NCBI GenBank assembly: GCA_001632435.1
Contig: KV424028.1
Location: 42,137 to 106,136 of the forward strand
Reading direction: 5' to 3'
Length of the DNA: 64,000 bases
Source: Calocera cornea HHB12733
Taxonomy: Eukaryota; Basidiomycota; Dacrymycetes; Dacrymycetales; Dacrymycetaceae
The position numbers and the translations under genes were made by a program. Of the stretch, positions 32,401 to 43,400 are shown piece by piece. The notes under the pieces were generated by a model. That model was not told the origin of the DNA and searched no databases. It saw nothing but the letters and a program-made list of their open reading frames with translations. The first letter of the stretch is position 1. Every line of letters starts with the position of its first letter.

Positions 32401-32503
32401 AGCGCATCCGATTAGCTATGGAACGGGAGTGGACATGAAGAACTATGAGGGACGCGGCGTGGACACACCAACGAGGAACGCGGGAACTGTGACGCGGGCA
32501 TAG
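29455..32503 (+). CDS. Long disordered protein with PH-like segment
   Basis: Two exons, 29455-29530 and 29586-32503 (2994 nt), encode 997 residues. The first exon gives MRRRSFLPSASGPSG and joins at an Arg codon. Most of the protein is Pro/Ser/Ala/Arg-rich and predicted disordered, with repeats such as (SP)n near residue 395 and many KRPSTAP/RPSTAP-like short motifs. Residues about 235-350 look folded: FGLRKPRPRLLLLTPQGALH, then alternating beta-like segments, and a final helix EMGEWIRVIERVLEG, which is the layout of a PH domain. The last 230 residues are less biased and include SPENVLGDSLV. It may bind membranes or act as a scaffold, but this is an inference. The second exon is very GC-rich and low in stops, so unseen introns in it are possible. 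Confidence 0.65.
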
Positions 32504-33316
32504 GAAATGAAATCCAAGGAGGGAGGCAGCGTTGGGGTTCGGTGGAGTCGAGCGGACTGATTGCATGGCATTCTTTCGCCGAATACATTGCATACTGTTC
32601 AGTCTCGACATCATTCTCACGATACATCTGTATTACTGTCTTCATGACCCATGTTGTACAAATTCCCAGTTCTCGTAGACGCCGCAAGATGATCGTGTTT
32701 GCAAGTTGCTCGTGCTTGCGCTACGCGCTTAGATGAGCTCAAGGCCGGCGGTTAATCCGAGGCTCCCCAAACTGCCGTTCGACCAAACTGTTGCAAAGGT
32801 CAATGTGCGCATTTTGTATTATTACTTGACCATAAGTTACCGCATACACACGCAGCGGGGTCTCGACCGCAAGCCGCGAGATGCCGGTGCACGTGCCCGC
32901 AATGAATAAGTTTCAATGCGGTGCACTATGAAGCACCAACAAGTAGGGCGTCCCTCCGCGTTTCGACCATTGCCTCGCTCGGTTCCGCTCCCAATGCGAT
33001 GCCCAAATGTTCATTTGTTCCTCATTATGGATCTTCGTTGCTACGCGACTCGTTTCAACTCGACAAGAAGCATCCCCGGCCAGTGGTATTGCTGTTCAGA
33101 CTCGGTCATGCTATGCCAGCATGCTGAAAGTTACCACCGTGTACAACTCAAAAGGTATGAGAAACCTGCGTCGAGCTATGCCGGAGCGGGAGAGAGGGCC
33201 GTGAAGCCCGATGACTTCTTCCGTGAACATGGAAGGCATAAGTAGTGCTGGAATGCCGACCTTGGACTGCATCATCCCCCCGGTGCTCGCTCTTGTGTCT
33301 GTTTCTCTGATCCAAA
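32504..33316. other. Intergenic, AT-richer
   Basis: This is the 3' flank of the PH-like gene and the promoter of the secreted protein gene at 33317. The base composition falls clearly compared with the preceding gene. A CACGTG lies at 32890-32895. No gene is supported. Confidence 0.4.
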
Positions 33317-34258
33317 ATGCGTTCTGCTCTTCCTCTCCTCGCTTTGGCCTGCACTCCGGCATTGGCCATCAGTCTGGGACTCATCCTTCCCGACTCCAAT
33401 GTCTGGACTTCGTTGACCTTCACGTACGTAAATGACCATGTAATCATGTGGTACTTGCTAACCACTGCGCTCCCTAGAATGACCGTTCCGCCGCCCCCTC
33501 CGCCTTCAGTTGTCACGGGCCCGTGGTTCTTCTGGGCTGGCATCCAACCGCCTGGTGGCGTCGTTCAGCCCGTGCTCCAGTGGGGTGAGGCACCTTCGAA
33601 CGGATGGATTAACAACGACAATGCGCCTTTCCCGCATATTTGGCAGATGTAAGGCACTTCCCATTGACGCACTGCAACCACCTAATCGATCCTGACAGGG
33701 TCGATTGGGTTGTCCCATCGCAGGGCAAGAACAACGATGTCGTATGTAGCTTCCCTCCGCAACGGCGTCCAACCACTAATACCTTGCAGAGTGCTACGAC
33801 CCAAGGCATATGGGCCGACGAGGGGGCTCAGATCAGGAGCACGGTCAACTATGCAAACGGCCAGTGGTCTCAGACCTCCACAGTCGTGAGCGGAGGCGGT
33901 TCCGGCTACTCGGTCAGCGAGACCGTCAGCGCAACTCGTAAGTCATCTACTCTCATTAGCCGCAACAACCACCAAGCGTCTTTCAGAGTACTTTGATGTT
34001 GATGAAACCACCAACTCGGATGCCAACTTCTTTGTGTTGGAGTCTGAGCTGTACGGAGACCAAATCGGTGACTGGAACTTTGATGTCACCTTCACTGACA
34101 TCACCCTCACCGCCGATACCACGGACGGTGTTAGTGCACTTTGCGGCGGCGCTACCTCTCACTCAGACGGTAACGGATTCATTTCCATAACTGGGTTTTC
34201 GTTGTCCGGCGACGGAAAGACCTGCCATTGGGACAGCATGGTTCTTTCCCCGCCTTAG
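33317..34258 (+). CDS. Secreted beta-sandwich protein, glutamic-peptidase-like, copy 1
   Basis: Five exons, 33317-33423, 33478-33648, 33699-33741, 33790-33937 and 33987-34258 (741 nt), encode 246 residues. A signal peptide (LPLLALACTPALA) is followed by a domain rich in beta strands: GPWFFWAGIQP, GVVQPVLQWG, IWADEGAQI, QWSQTSTVVSGG and NFFVLESELYGDQIGDWNF, then VTFTDITLTADTTDG. The order of strands and two polar residues, Gln in VLQWG and Glu in FVLESE, resemble the catalytic Gln and Glu of eqolisins (glutamic peptidases, family G1), whose fold is concanavalin A-like. Only two cysteines occur, in ALCGG and KTCHW. The paralogue lies at 41583-42610 with intron positions in equivalent places. 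Peptidase activity is an inference; a lectin-like or carbohydrate-binding role is also possible. Confidence 0.75.
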
Positions 34259-34906
34259 TCCAACAGCGCGACCAACATCAATGCACATGTACAAAAGCAT
34301 ATTTGACTCGACTTTCTTCATCAATGATTATACAGATACCCTAGTACACTCTCCCGGCAGTCTTGATACTTTGACGAACGGTAGTTTTCGGCCAGCCGTA
34401 TTCGAGCGCGGTAAAGGGAACCGACCAAAGACGAGTTCCGTCCTGTTCTGCTTCGCATGTATTGGCTTGGATGTACTATCCCTAATGAGGTGGTAATCGG
34501 ATGATCGCTCAAGAACAACAGAACATGCATGCTTGCCAGATATCGCTTTGCAACTCACAGGTACACAGCTCCGCTACAAGTGTCTAGATGGATCCGCCTG
34601 GTTGCAAACCATGCCAATCACTAAATCGGCGCCTTTCTATATTGCCCTCTCCATTCACATTGCGATGCACTTCTCTTCACCCTATGCGGGGTTCAATTTA
34701 TCGGCAGACTGAAAGGGTCTACTAGAACAGTATGGTTCTTTCGCCTCCTTAGGGCAGTGCGCATCGACGCACGTCTACGCACGTAGCCCTGACACTCCGA
34801 ATACTGTAAAGCACAAATTGCATGCAATTGACTCCCGGGCATGCTCTCTATTAGCTTAGGCCAGTGCGGTTGCGTCTACCAATACACTTGTGATCCTATG
34901 CGCATA
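34259..34906. other. Intergenic between convergent genes
   Basis: This is the 3'-to-3' spacer between the secreted protein gene and the ABC transporter gene. It is AT-richer than the average of the window. No gene, repeat or RNA is seen. Confidence 0.4.
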
Positions 34907-37900
34907 TTATGCTCTATGAGCCGACGTCCGAGCGGTCTCCCACAACTTTTCTTTGTCTCCGCTTTCCTCCACCAATGCGCGGAAGATTCCACCTTCCTTT
35001 TCAAGCAGCTTGAGCGGGCTGTCAAACTCAACGAGTTTGCCGGCGTCAAGAACCATGATTTTGTCGTAGTCCATAATCGTTTGGAGGCGATGTGCGATAG
35101 TCATGAGGGTACAGTGCTTGAGCTCGGAACGGATAGACGCCTGGATTGCGTTGTCGGTCTCAGCATCCACGGAGGCCGTGGCTTCATCCAGGATGAGAAC
35201 TTTAGCCCCACGAACAATCGCTCGGGCCAAGGCAATGATCTGTCTCTGCCCAACGGAGAAGTTGCTGCCTCCACTTGAAACGGTCGAGTCAAGGGTAATC
35301 GCATCTTCTGCGCCTTCAGTCTGCAGGCTGAACAGGCCCGCGGAGCGCAGGGCGTCGTTCAACACATGGTCATCGTGCTGGGAGAATGGATCCAGGTTCG
35401 ATCGAAGTGTACCAGACATCAACTCGGGGTTCTGCGGGATGATTGTAAGGTTGGTACGCAGGGCATCCAAGTTGATGTCGTTTGTCGGGAGGCCGTCGAA
35501 GTAGATCACCCCAGTTGTTGGAATCATGCGGAGAAGCGAAAGCGTCAACGAGCTCTTGCCACTCCCGGTCCGCCCCACGATGCCGACTCGTTCACCTGAT
35601 TTGATATCGAAGGTCAGGTTGTCCAGCACGATTGGGCCATCCTTGGAGTACCTGCGAAGGAAATAAGTATGAATAGGGAATCAAGCATCCTCCTGCGCTC
35701 ACCGAGCACAAAGATTCTCGGCCCTGATGGATCCAGATGCAGGCCAGTATGCAGGAGGCTTTCCCTTCTCTGTAGGTGCAGGCTCCTGCTCAATGACGAC
35801 GTAATCCAGAATGCGTTCCAAGCTGAACCACGTTAGATTATGCTCAGGTAGATAGGAAGTGGCCTCACCTATTGCCAGCGATCTCGAACTCATTCAACAC
35901 CCTAACCCACCACAGGATCATGCCAGCAAGACCAACAGCCATGTTCAGCTACGAGAGATCAGACAGCTGTTTGGGCCCCAGGATGAGATGCATCAACCCA
36001 CACTAAACTATAATGAAAGTCAGCATGCGGGAGATGAAGGTGTTTGAACATACTTACACCTATATTGCTTGCTCCGACATACGCTTGTTGGTACACCAGG
36101 TATGAAGCGAGGCCCGAAGCAAAAAGGCCACCCAGGACATCGATGCGGACGGATATCCAGCGATTCAGGTTATAGAATGTTCTAGAGGGGCGAGAATATA
36201 TATCAATTCTCTTGACGATTTCTTCCTGGAACGAGTTCTCGGCCCCATATGCACGAATAGATACTACCGAACATGATTAGCAAGCGGTGTAGGAGATTAT
36301 ATTAGAGAACATACTCAAGCCGGCGATGGCGGCAGCGAAGTGGTTGTACAGCGGCGAGCGGCGATTCGACATTTCTCGCTGCGCAGTATTAATTTGGATC
36401 AGGAGTAGATGATCTGGCGACTTACCTTGACAGAGAGCTGGGCGGCAATATATACCTGACCCAGCCATCCACCGAGGGCAGCAACTGCGATTCCGGGGAT
36501 GGCGAAGATAGGAGAGAAGTACACAACGGCGCCAAATTTGGTGATGAGTGCCAATGTCATTTCGATGAGATCACCAAACATGCCCGGAAGAGGTCCATCC
36601 ACTTGACGTATATCCTGAGTGAATCGGGAGATGATGCGACCAACCGGAGTAGAATCCAACCATCGAAGAGTTGATCCCAGTACGGTGTCTCGCAATTTTT
36701 CATGAACAGTCCGCCCAGCCCGTATACCTCCGAAAGTAAATGCGAGGTATACAAAGCAATAGAGGATCAAGAATGCAAGAACAATTGCACTGTAGATGCC
36801 GATATAGCTGTCGAAAGGTCAGGAGGTCGCTTGCATGCTGAATGCAACCGACCGTACAAAGGGACATTGACATCGGGTCCTCCATTCTCCTTGGCTTCAT
36901 AGGCAGACGCCCACACCCCAAGCCACCAGGTAGAGCTGTACATCATTAGTTAGCAGACCACACGACCTAACCGTATTTGGGCACGAACACGGTCTGTGCA
37001 ACCTCGACCACAAAGAAGCCTAAAACGACCAGGATCCAGAACGTGGATCCACCAAAGCCCCCAAGGAACATGCGAACTGGCGAAAAGGTGAGCTTCGATC
37101 AGTCTTCATGTCACAAGGTACGTACGGGCAGCCCAGCTGAGATGCCCCTCTGCCATCTCTTCGGCCAACACCAATTTTCCGTCTGACTTCTGTGTTTCTT
37201 TCGGCGGGCCCTCGATGGCCTCCACCTCTTCAGCCTTCTCCAACGCCTCGTTACCTTCCTTCATTTCCTCGCGCAGCTGAGCATCGTGAGATAGCACTTG
37301 AGCAATGCTACCCTGGCTGACGACATTGCCGTGGATGTCAAGCGAGATGATGTTGCTCGCAATCGGTGCAGCAATGGCGACGTTATGAGTCTGCGTACAG
37401 CTAAGAACGCGCCGTCGGACGGCAATGATCTGACTTACCACGAGCAGAATGGTACGTCCCTTGACAAGCTCTCCTCTGAAACACTTGTCGACGATCCACC
37501 TAGAGGTGTGAACGTCCAGCGCGGACAAGACATCGTCGAGCAGGAGAAGTTGTGCAGTCGAGTATATAGCGCGTGCCAGGGTCACACGCGCCTTCTGCCC
37601 ACCAGACAGAGTCAATCCCTTCTCACCGACCTCCGTTTGATCACCGGCGTCGAACAGGGTAAGATCCCTTTCAAGAGCACACTGATAGATGACTAGAATG
37701 GGGTGAGAAAATGCAGGACATGTGCATATTACTTGTATGTACTTACCCTTCTTATAGCGGTCCTCATCGAAAGGCGTGCCGAAGACGATATTTTCCTGCA
37801 ACCCGTTAACTTTTGCGTAAGGGTATGTATCAGCAGCGGGCATACGCGTATGGTTTCGTTCTGCAGCCAAGATTCCTGTGCCGCATACGCGACGCCCTTG

Positions 37901-40796
37901 TCACGCGGAAGGTTGAACCACGAGTCGGGGCCAGACGCCTGGAAGTGCATCTCTCCCAGCAAGGCCATGAGGATGGAAGTCTTTCCCGACCCGGTCGGGC
38001 CAACGATCAGGTTGATCGCATTCGGCTTGAAGACCAGGTCTTCCAGGTGCAGGCGGAAGTTACGCCGGCCGGGTGTCGGCGTGCCTTGCTTGGCATCATT
38101 CCAGGTGAAAGTCGCGTTGTGGAACCCGACTGTATCGGGATCTGCAGGCCCGGCGGTGATGGCCAGCGCAGCGGCATGGGACGGAGTGTATCGGTCAAGG
38201 AGCTCGGTCTGATAAACAGTCAGACCGACAGAGCCGGGGCGGCGAATGTACGCATACCGTATGCAGGAACTCGCTGACCCGGTTCAACGAAACCCGAGCA
38301 GCAATAATGACCGGAATTTCCCAGAAGCATATATGCAGTTGGTTGCGGATAGAATCGAATACGACCATACTCGAGAAGACCTTCGATGCCGTAAGGTCTT
38401 GACCTAGTACCATCGACTATGTTCCGTTAGTAGGCATGTGTGTGTTTCAGAGCACACGGGTTGCTCACATAGAACGCGAAAGTGATGATCATAGTGATCA
38501 ATGGCAATATGAAGCTGTAGCGCGTTTAGCAGAATACCTCTCTCGGAACAAGTCTACGTACTTCAAGTTCAAGTTTGCGAGATGCATGATCTGCCTCTGC
38601 TTTACATACTTCAGTTCCTCCTCACGCTTCTCGCCAATCTGCTCCTTGACCCTGCTCTCCCAGCCGAACATCTTAACCATGCGAATGACGTTCATCGCTA
38701 CACGGAAGGGTGAGCAGGGATACGCGCAACGCGCCGGAATGTATGCGCACTCTCAGTGATGGACTGCACGCGAGCATCGGTCTTCTTCATGCGCTCGTTC
38801 TGGATCGTTTGGACCCATGCGGCCACTTGGCTGGGCAGCGGGATGGACGCGACCATCACTGCCATGCCGACCACGGCTGCCCAGCCAAGGATGGCGTACA
38901 GGAACCAGAGACCGATGAGGAGCTGCAAAGGTGCTTGCAGGATGACGAATAAGAAGTCGCGTCCCTCAACCAACTGCGCGCTTGTCAGCCCAACCCCACC
39001 GAATGGCACAACGCAGCGAGGTACACACGTTTCCCAGATCCGTCCCGATGAGGTTGTTGATCTTCCCGACCAAATGCGAGCTCTTCTCCTTCTCCTCCCC
39101 CTTCTTCTCCTCCACCACAGGCGCAGCAGTGTCCTTCTTCTTGCCCTTGTCCTTGGGCGAAGGCGAACCTTGCTCGGACGACTCGGTCCCCACGGCGGTC
39201 ACACTCTCGGTGGTGAAGTTCTCCGTGGTGGCAGAGGTCGCGTCGGCGTCAGCGATAGGCTCGATCTGCTCGATGATCTCCGGATCTGGGGTCTGCGCGG
39301 TCGTGCCCGTGGTGGACGAGGAGCTGGAGGGCGGGTCGTCCTTCAGGCGGATCTTGAGCGAGTGCTGGAAGATGAGCTGGACGAGGATGCTCTCGCATTG
39401 CACGATCATGCGCGTCTGTCGGAGGGTCAGCAGCGGCATCGTTTGGGTTACCTGAGGGGACGCACGGTGATGAATATGTACATATGCAGGCAGAGCGAGC
39501 CGGCGATGGGGTCGATGAGCAGAAGGAGAATCCATACCCTGTCGCGGTGTATGAGTCCGCCTATCCAGATACGCAGAAAGGGATACGCACCAAGGCCTCA
39601 CATCGGTCACATACTCCGGATGCTCCAGGTACGTCAGGAGCCTATTGATCCCGATGGGGCCCAAGAACCCCGCAAACACGCGGATAGACATGAGTGTGGC
39701 CATCCTGATATAGTCCCAGCGGAAGACCTCCATCAGCGCCCAGAACATGTTCCGGTCCTTGAGCCCGCGCTCGCGCCGCTCGAGCGGGTCGAGCGTGGCG
39801 AAGCTGCGCTTGGCGAGGTGGCGGGAGCGGTCGTAGTCCGGCAGCGGGGGCAGCTGGTCGTACGGCAGCTTTGGCTGGCGGTAGGCCGCGAAGATGACGG
39901 GGTCGAGGAAGGTCCAGAAGGCGAAGGCTAGCGGAGGGGCGGTCTGCTCGGGGGCGGGCTCCAGAGCTGGGTCCGAGGGGTCGACGGGCCGGTAGAGCCG
40001 GGGAGTGAGGAGCGGCACGAGCACCCCGACGAGGGTGACGAGCGAGCCGCGCGTCCAGAGCAGCCAGGAGATCCCCGCATCGGCCGGAACACCCGTGAAG
40101 GTCGTGAGGGGGAGGAGGTTGCGCCAGCCGTAGACGCAGAAGAGGGCCAGGAGGAGGACGGTCGCGTGCGTGCCTGTGGTGGAGCGCGCTACCGGGGGGA
40201 GGGCGATCGCCAGGAATGAGAGGATGGTCGCGTACAGCTGTTTGGGTGTCAGCTTGGAGCCGTAGAGTGGAATAGCAGTGCAGACGCACGTATGCGAGCC
40301 CCAGCCCAATCTCCACCCACCCGTCATACGACATCCTCACCCTCCAGTCCTCCTCCTCCGGCCTGCCGACCAACACAACCGCGACACCGGTGAGGGCGAC
40401 GAGGGCGGCGCAGCCCAGCAGCCTGAGGCCGAGCCAGCAGTAGACGGCCCACCCGCCGCGGGTTGCGACGTGCCGCTTCACCTTGGCCGCGAAGGAGGCC
40501 GGGGCGCCGATTTCCGCTGGGGGCTCATACGGTGTTGGGTAGGTGAGCCATTTCTCCAGACGGGCCTTGAGAGCGGGGATGTAGGACAGGGCGGTCAGGA
40601 GCAGGAAGAGGAGGGAAAGAGCGGAGATGTATGCGGGGAGGAGGCGGACGTCCGTCCAGATCGTCTGGGGCGGGAAGGGCGTCTCATCTTCCCCGAGCTG
40701 GAGCGCGGCTGCCGGTGGTGACGCGAAGTGGGCGAGTGCGCGCTCGACGGCCAGCCACGGGTTGGCAAGGACGCTCTGCTGCTCCTGGTGCTGCAT
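34907..40796 (-). CDS. ABCC-type full ABC transporter, 21 exons
   Basis: This encodes a 1625-residue ABCC (MRP-like) exporter. Exons on the minus strand are 40796-40290, 40237-39591, 39538-39466, 39415-39029, 38973-38751, 38697-38562, 38514-38469, 38416-38258, 38208-37846, 37795-37747, 37692-37439, 37390-37126, 37076-36989, 36935-36858, 36807-36426, 36378-36315, 36263-36058, 36007-36002, 35948-35869, 35822-35703 and 35651-34907 (4878 nt). An N-terminal hydrophobic extension precedes two TMD-NBD halves. NBD1 has Walker A GPTGSGKTS (about residue 796), signature LSGGQKARV and Walker B LLLLDDVLSALD; the catalytic Glu is Asp, as usual in ABCC. NBD2 has GRTGSGKSS (about 1405), FSVGQRQ, LILDEATASVD and the H-loop IAHRLQT. 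Such pumps export conjugates, toxins or metabolites; the substrate is unknown. Two similar secreted-protein genes flank it. Confidence 0.92.
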
Positions 40797-41582
40797 TGTT
40801 CAAGGCGAGGCAGCTGGTCGGGGTACAGTGCCGTGCTACCAAGCAGTATGTAGGAGCAAGGAGCAGAGGAGTCACCGTTACAGTACAGTACAGTACAGTT
40901 CTGTTGGAATCGTATGGAGCGGATTAGGTCCGGGGCAGCCCCGACTTTGCAAATGCAATTGGTCCCTATCGGTGCAGCCTGAGGAGCGTGTGCTCTCGCC
41001 AGCCACTGACTTGCCTTGACTCACATCCCTCCTTCCCCTTTCGCACTTTTTAACCGCCGGTCGCTTGCTTGGCGCGATCGTCTGTGCGGCTGCACGCGGT
41101 CACGGCTACGGCTCTGCAAGTTTAAACGCGCGGCGACGTGTCGAGGCCTCGGCGACGACGCGCGGGGGTGCCAACCCCTCGGGGTGATGATGGGTGATCT
41201 TATCGACGACGAACCCGGGAAGAACGCGCGGTGACGTGACTGTGTCAAGGGTCCACACACCCCAAGTTCACTGTATTCAGTTCTTGGCCAATGGGAACAG
41301 CTGCACGCATCAGACAACGCCCCCGAATGGGCGATCGATGGGCCTGATGCGGCACGGGAATGCAGGGACTCGGACTCACTTACGACCAAGTGTTGCCGTC
41401 CTGACTGGAGAGACGATATGAGTGCTAGAGTACTGTACAACAGAATATTGTCCTTGGGTGCTCCTCTAGCGGGGCAGAGTCCTTGAAATGGTCCTAAGTA
41501 GCTGAACGCAGCACAGCACTCTCAGGCTGCAATCCCCCGGACCCGACGAGTCCGCCCACCCATCCAGCGCAAGCCCGCCAGC
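40797..41582. other. Intergenic, ABC transporter promoter
   Basis: This is the ABC transporter upstream region and the 3' flank of the second secreted protein gene. A (CAGTA)n microsatellite lies at 40880-40899. No gene is supported. Confidence 0.4.
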
Positions 41583-42610
41583 CTACGGCGGGACGAGCGT
41601 CACCCGCGCCCAGCTGCACGTCCTCCCATCCCCCCCAAGCGTGTACCCCGCAAGCGTCGCATTGCCGTTCCCGTCCGAGAAGGACCGCTGCGCGCCGCAC
41701 AGCGCCGACACGCCCGTGGGCGTCGCGGCCGTCAGGCTGACGTTCGTGAACTGCACGGGGAAGTCCCAGGCGGCGATCGAGGCGGAGGGGCCGTACAGCC
41801 TGCCCAGGCCGGACTCGGACGTCAGCTGGGCAGGGACTCAGAGGGAGGGGGAGAGGGAGGGGAGCACGCACTCTGATTCCAGGAGGAAGAAGTTCGCCGT
41901 CTCCCCGCAAAAGAAATCTGCCGCAGGCTATCAGCGCCTTCCCCCACCCCTCCAGCAGCAGTACATAGCAGAGAGAGCACTCACCGCTCGCCCGCACAGT
42001 CTGACTCGCCGCCGCCCCCCTCGCCAGCCCCTGCACCACGCGGCTGCTCTGCGTCCACTGCCCGCCTGACAGGGTCACGTTGTTCTGCACCTCGTCACCC
42101 GGGGCGGCCCAGATGCCGCAGCTCACCGAGGACTGGTTGGCGTTGTGGTTCACCGAGGGGACGGACCATTGCTACAGCATTTTCCCGGCCCACGGTCAGC
42201 CATATTCCTGGCAGAGTGACATGAGGGGAAAGGGGGAAGGGCGCACCACCAACTGCCACACCTCGGGAAAGGCAGGCGCGTCGTTCACTGCGCAAGTGGA
42301 GTACTCGCTCCACTGCAGCACGGGCTGGACGACGCCCAGCGCGCCGCAGTCCAGGCCTGGCTGCAGGCCGGCCCAGAAGAACCAAGGCCCCGACGCGACA
42401 GAGGCGGGCGGGGCGGGCGGGATCGTTATTCTGCGGCGGTGGAGTTGGTCAGTGGGATGAGGGAGGAAGGGGATGGAGAGAGCATACATACGTGAATTGC
42501 AGGGAGGTCCAGGTGTTGCCCGAGCTCGCGATCGGGTCCAGTATCACTTCCCAGGCGATGGCGCTCGCGAGCCGGGCGAGGGCCAACGCCGGCAGGAGCG
42601 CAGTGAGCAT
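41583..42610 (-). CDS. Secreted beta-sandwich protein, glutamic-peptidase-like, copy 2
   Basis: This encodes a 250-residue paralogue of the protein at 33317-34258. Exons on the minus strand are 42610-42492, 42430-42247, 42171-41985, 41917-41872 and 41799-41583 (753 nt). The signal peptide is MLTALLPALALARLASA. Matching blocks are GPWFFWAGLQP, GVVQPVLQWSE, CGIWAAPGDEVQNNV, QWTQSSRVVQG, NFFLLESELYG and VQFTNVSLTAATPTG. The last splice junction is fixed by the LESELYG block. Two of the four intron positions are shared with copy 1, and the 43-nt exon of copy 1 has no separate counterpart here. The Gln in VLQW and the Glu in FLLESE are kept. It is higher in GC than copy 1. An upstream in-frame ATG at 42700 exists, but the signal peptide supports 42610. 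Function as for copy 1. Confidence 0.75.
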
Positions 42611-43400
42611 CGGCCGCCCTTTTCTGCCTCGGATTGTCCGGGGGACTTGATCGAGGAGGGCGGGCCGGAGATGATCGCCGGAGGGCTCGAAGCTGCGCAC
42701 GCAAAGTGGTAGTGGGCGTGCGGCGTCACTCGCCCGAGTGGGAGCGCTGAGTGGCCTCTACTGTAACGACCGTGCAGCAGCCGCAGGTGCAGTGGCCGTC
42801 AGAGCAAGAGAGGCGATAAGATCTGGACAGGGACATTGCCGCCCTCAGTCGCCTCGGAAGACGAGGGCGTGAGGGCGGTGTCAGCATCTCCGGCTGGACC
42901 GCATCTCCTCTCCTCTCCACAAGCAGTAGTAAGGGGCCGTTGATTCAGGCACGGGGGCACGTGCGGGATGGGCGACGGCGCCGAGAGAAGCGGGCGCTGG
43001 GCGCTGTGCGGGCGGGGGTCGTCTTACGCTGGGATCATGACCGACAATGATAATGGTTCATTGTGTTCCATTAATAGCGGACTGAGGGATGGCCAGGCGG
43101 AGTAGGTGGGCAGTCGCCGGGGAATGCACAGGACTGTCGTCCCCGAGCCCCGGCGATCGATCCGGGCGGGCCTCGCTGCGACTGCCCGTTTCGGGGGGAT
43201 GGGCCGGCCGGGATGCGGCCACCTCGGGACAATGTGCCCCCACACCACGCTGATTCCCCGCACGTCCCACCCTCACCAGAGTCGCCTGCACGGAACAGCG
43301 GGTTAAAACCGACAGGGCGTGCAGCTGGCGTCGCACACTTTGCCTGCCCCCCTCCTGCTCCTCCTCGCACTCTCCCATCCCATTCCCCTCAAGTGAAATC
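42611..43400. promoter_or_regulatory. Divergent promoter region
   Basis: This is upstream sequence of the second secreted protein gene (minus) and of the short-chain dehydrogenase gene (plus). A CACGTG lies at 42958-42963. The final 60 bases are pyrimidine-rich, as expected for the dehydrogenase leader. No gene is supported. Confidence 0.4.

Noticed and set aside
36972..36988. Apparent frame break in the ABC transporter near VPKYG-stop
   Set aside because: Using the donor GTTCGT at 36988 instead of GTTAGG at 36971 restores frame and gives the expected TVSTWWLG block, so the gene is not broken.
36972..37126. A transposon or intein inside the ABC gene to explain its many exons
   Set aside because: All 21 exons are colinear with the ABCC family and all introns are short spliceosomal type.
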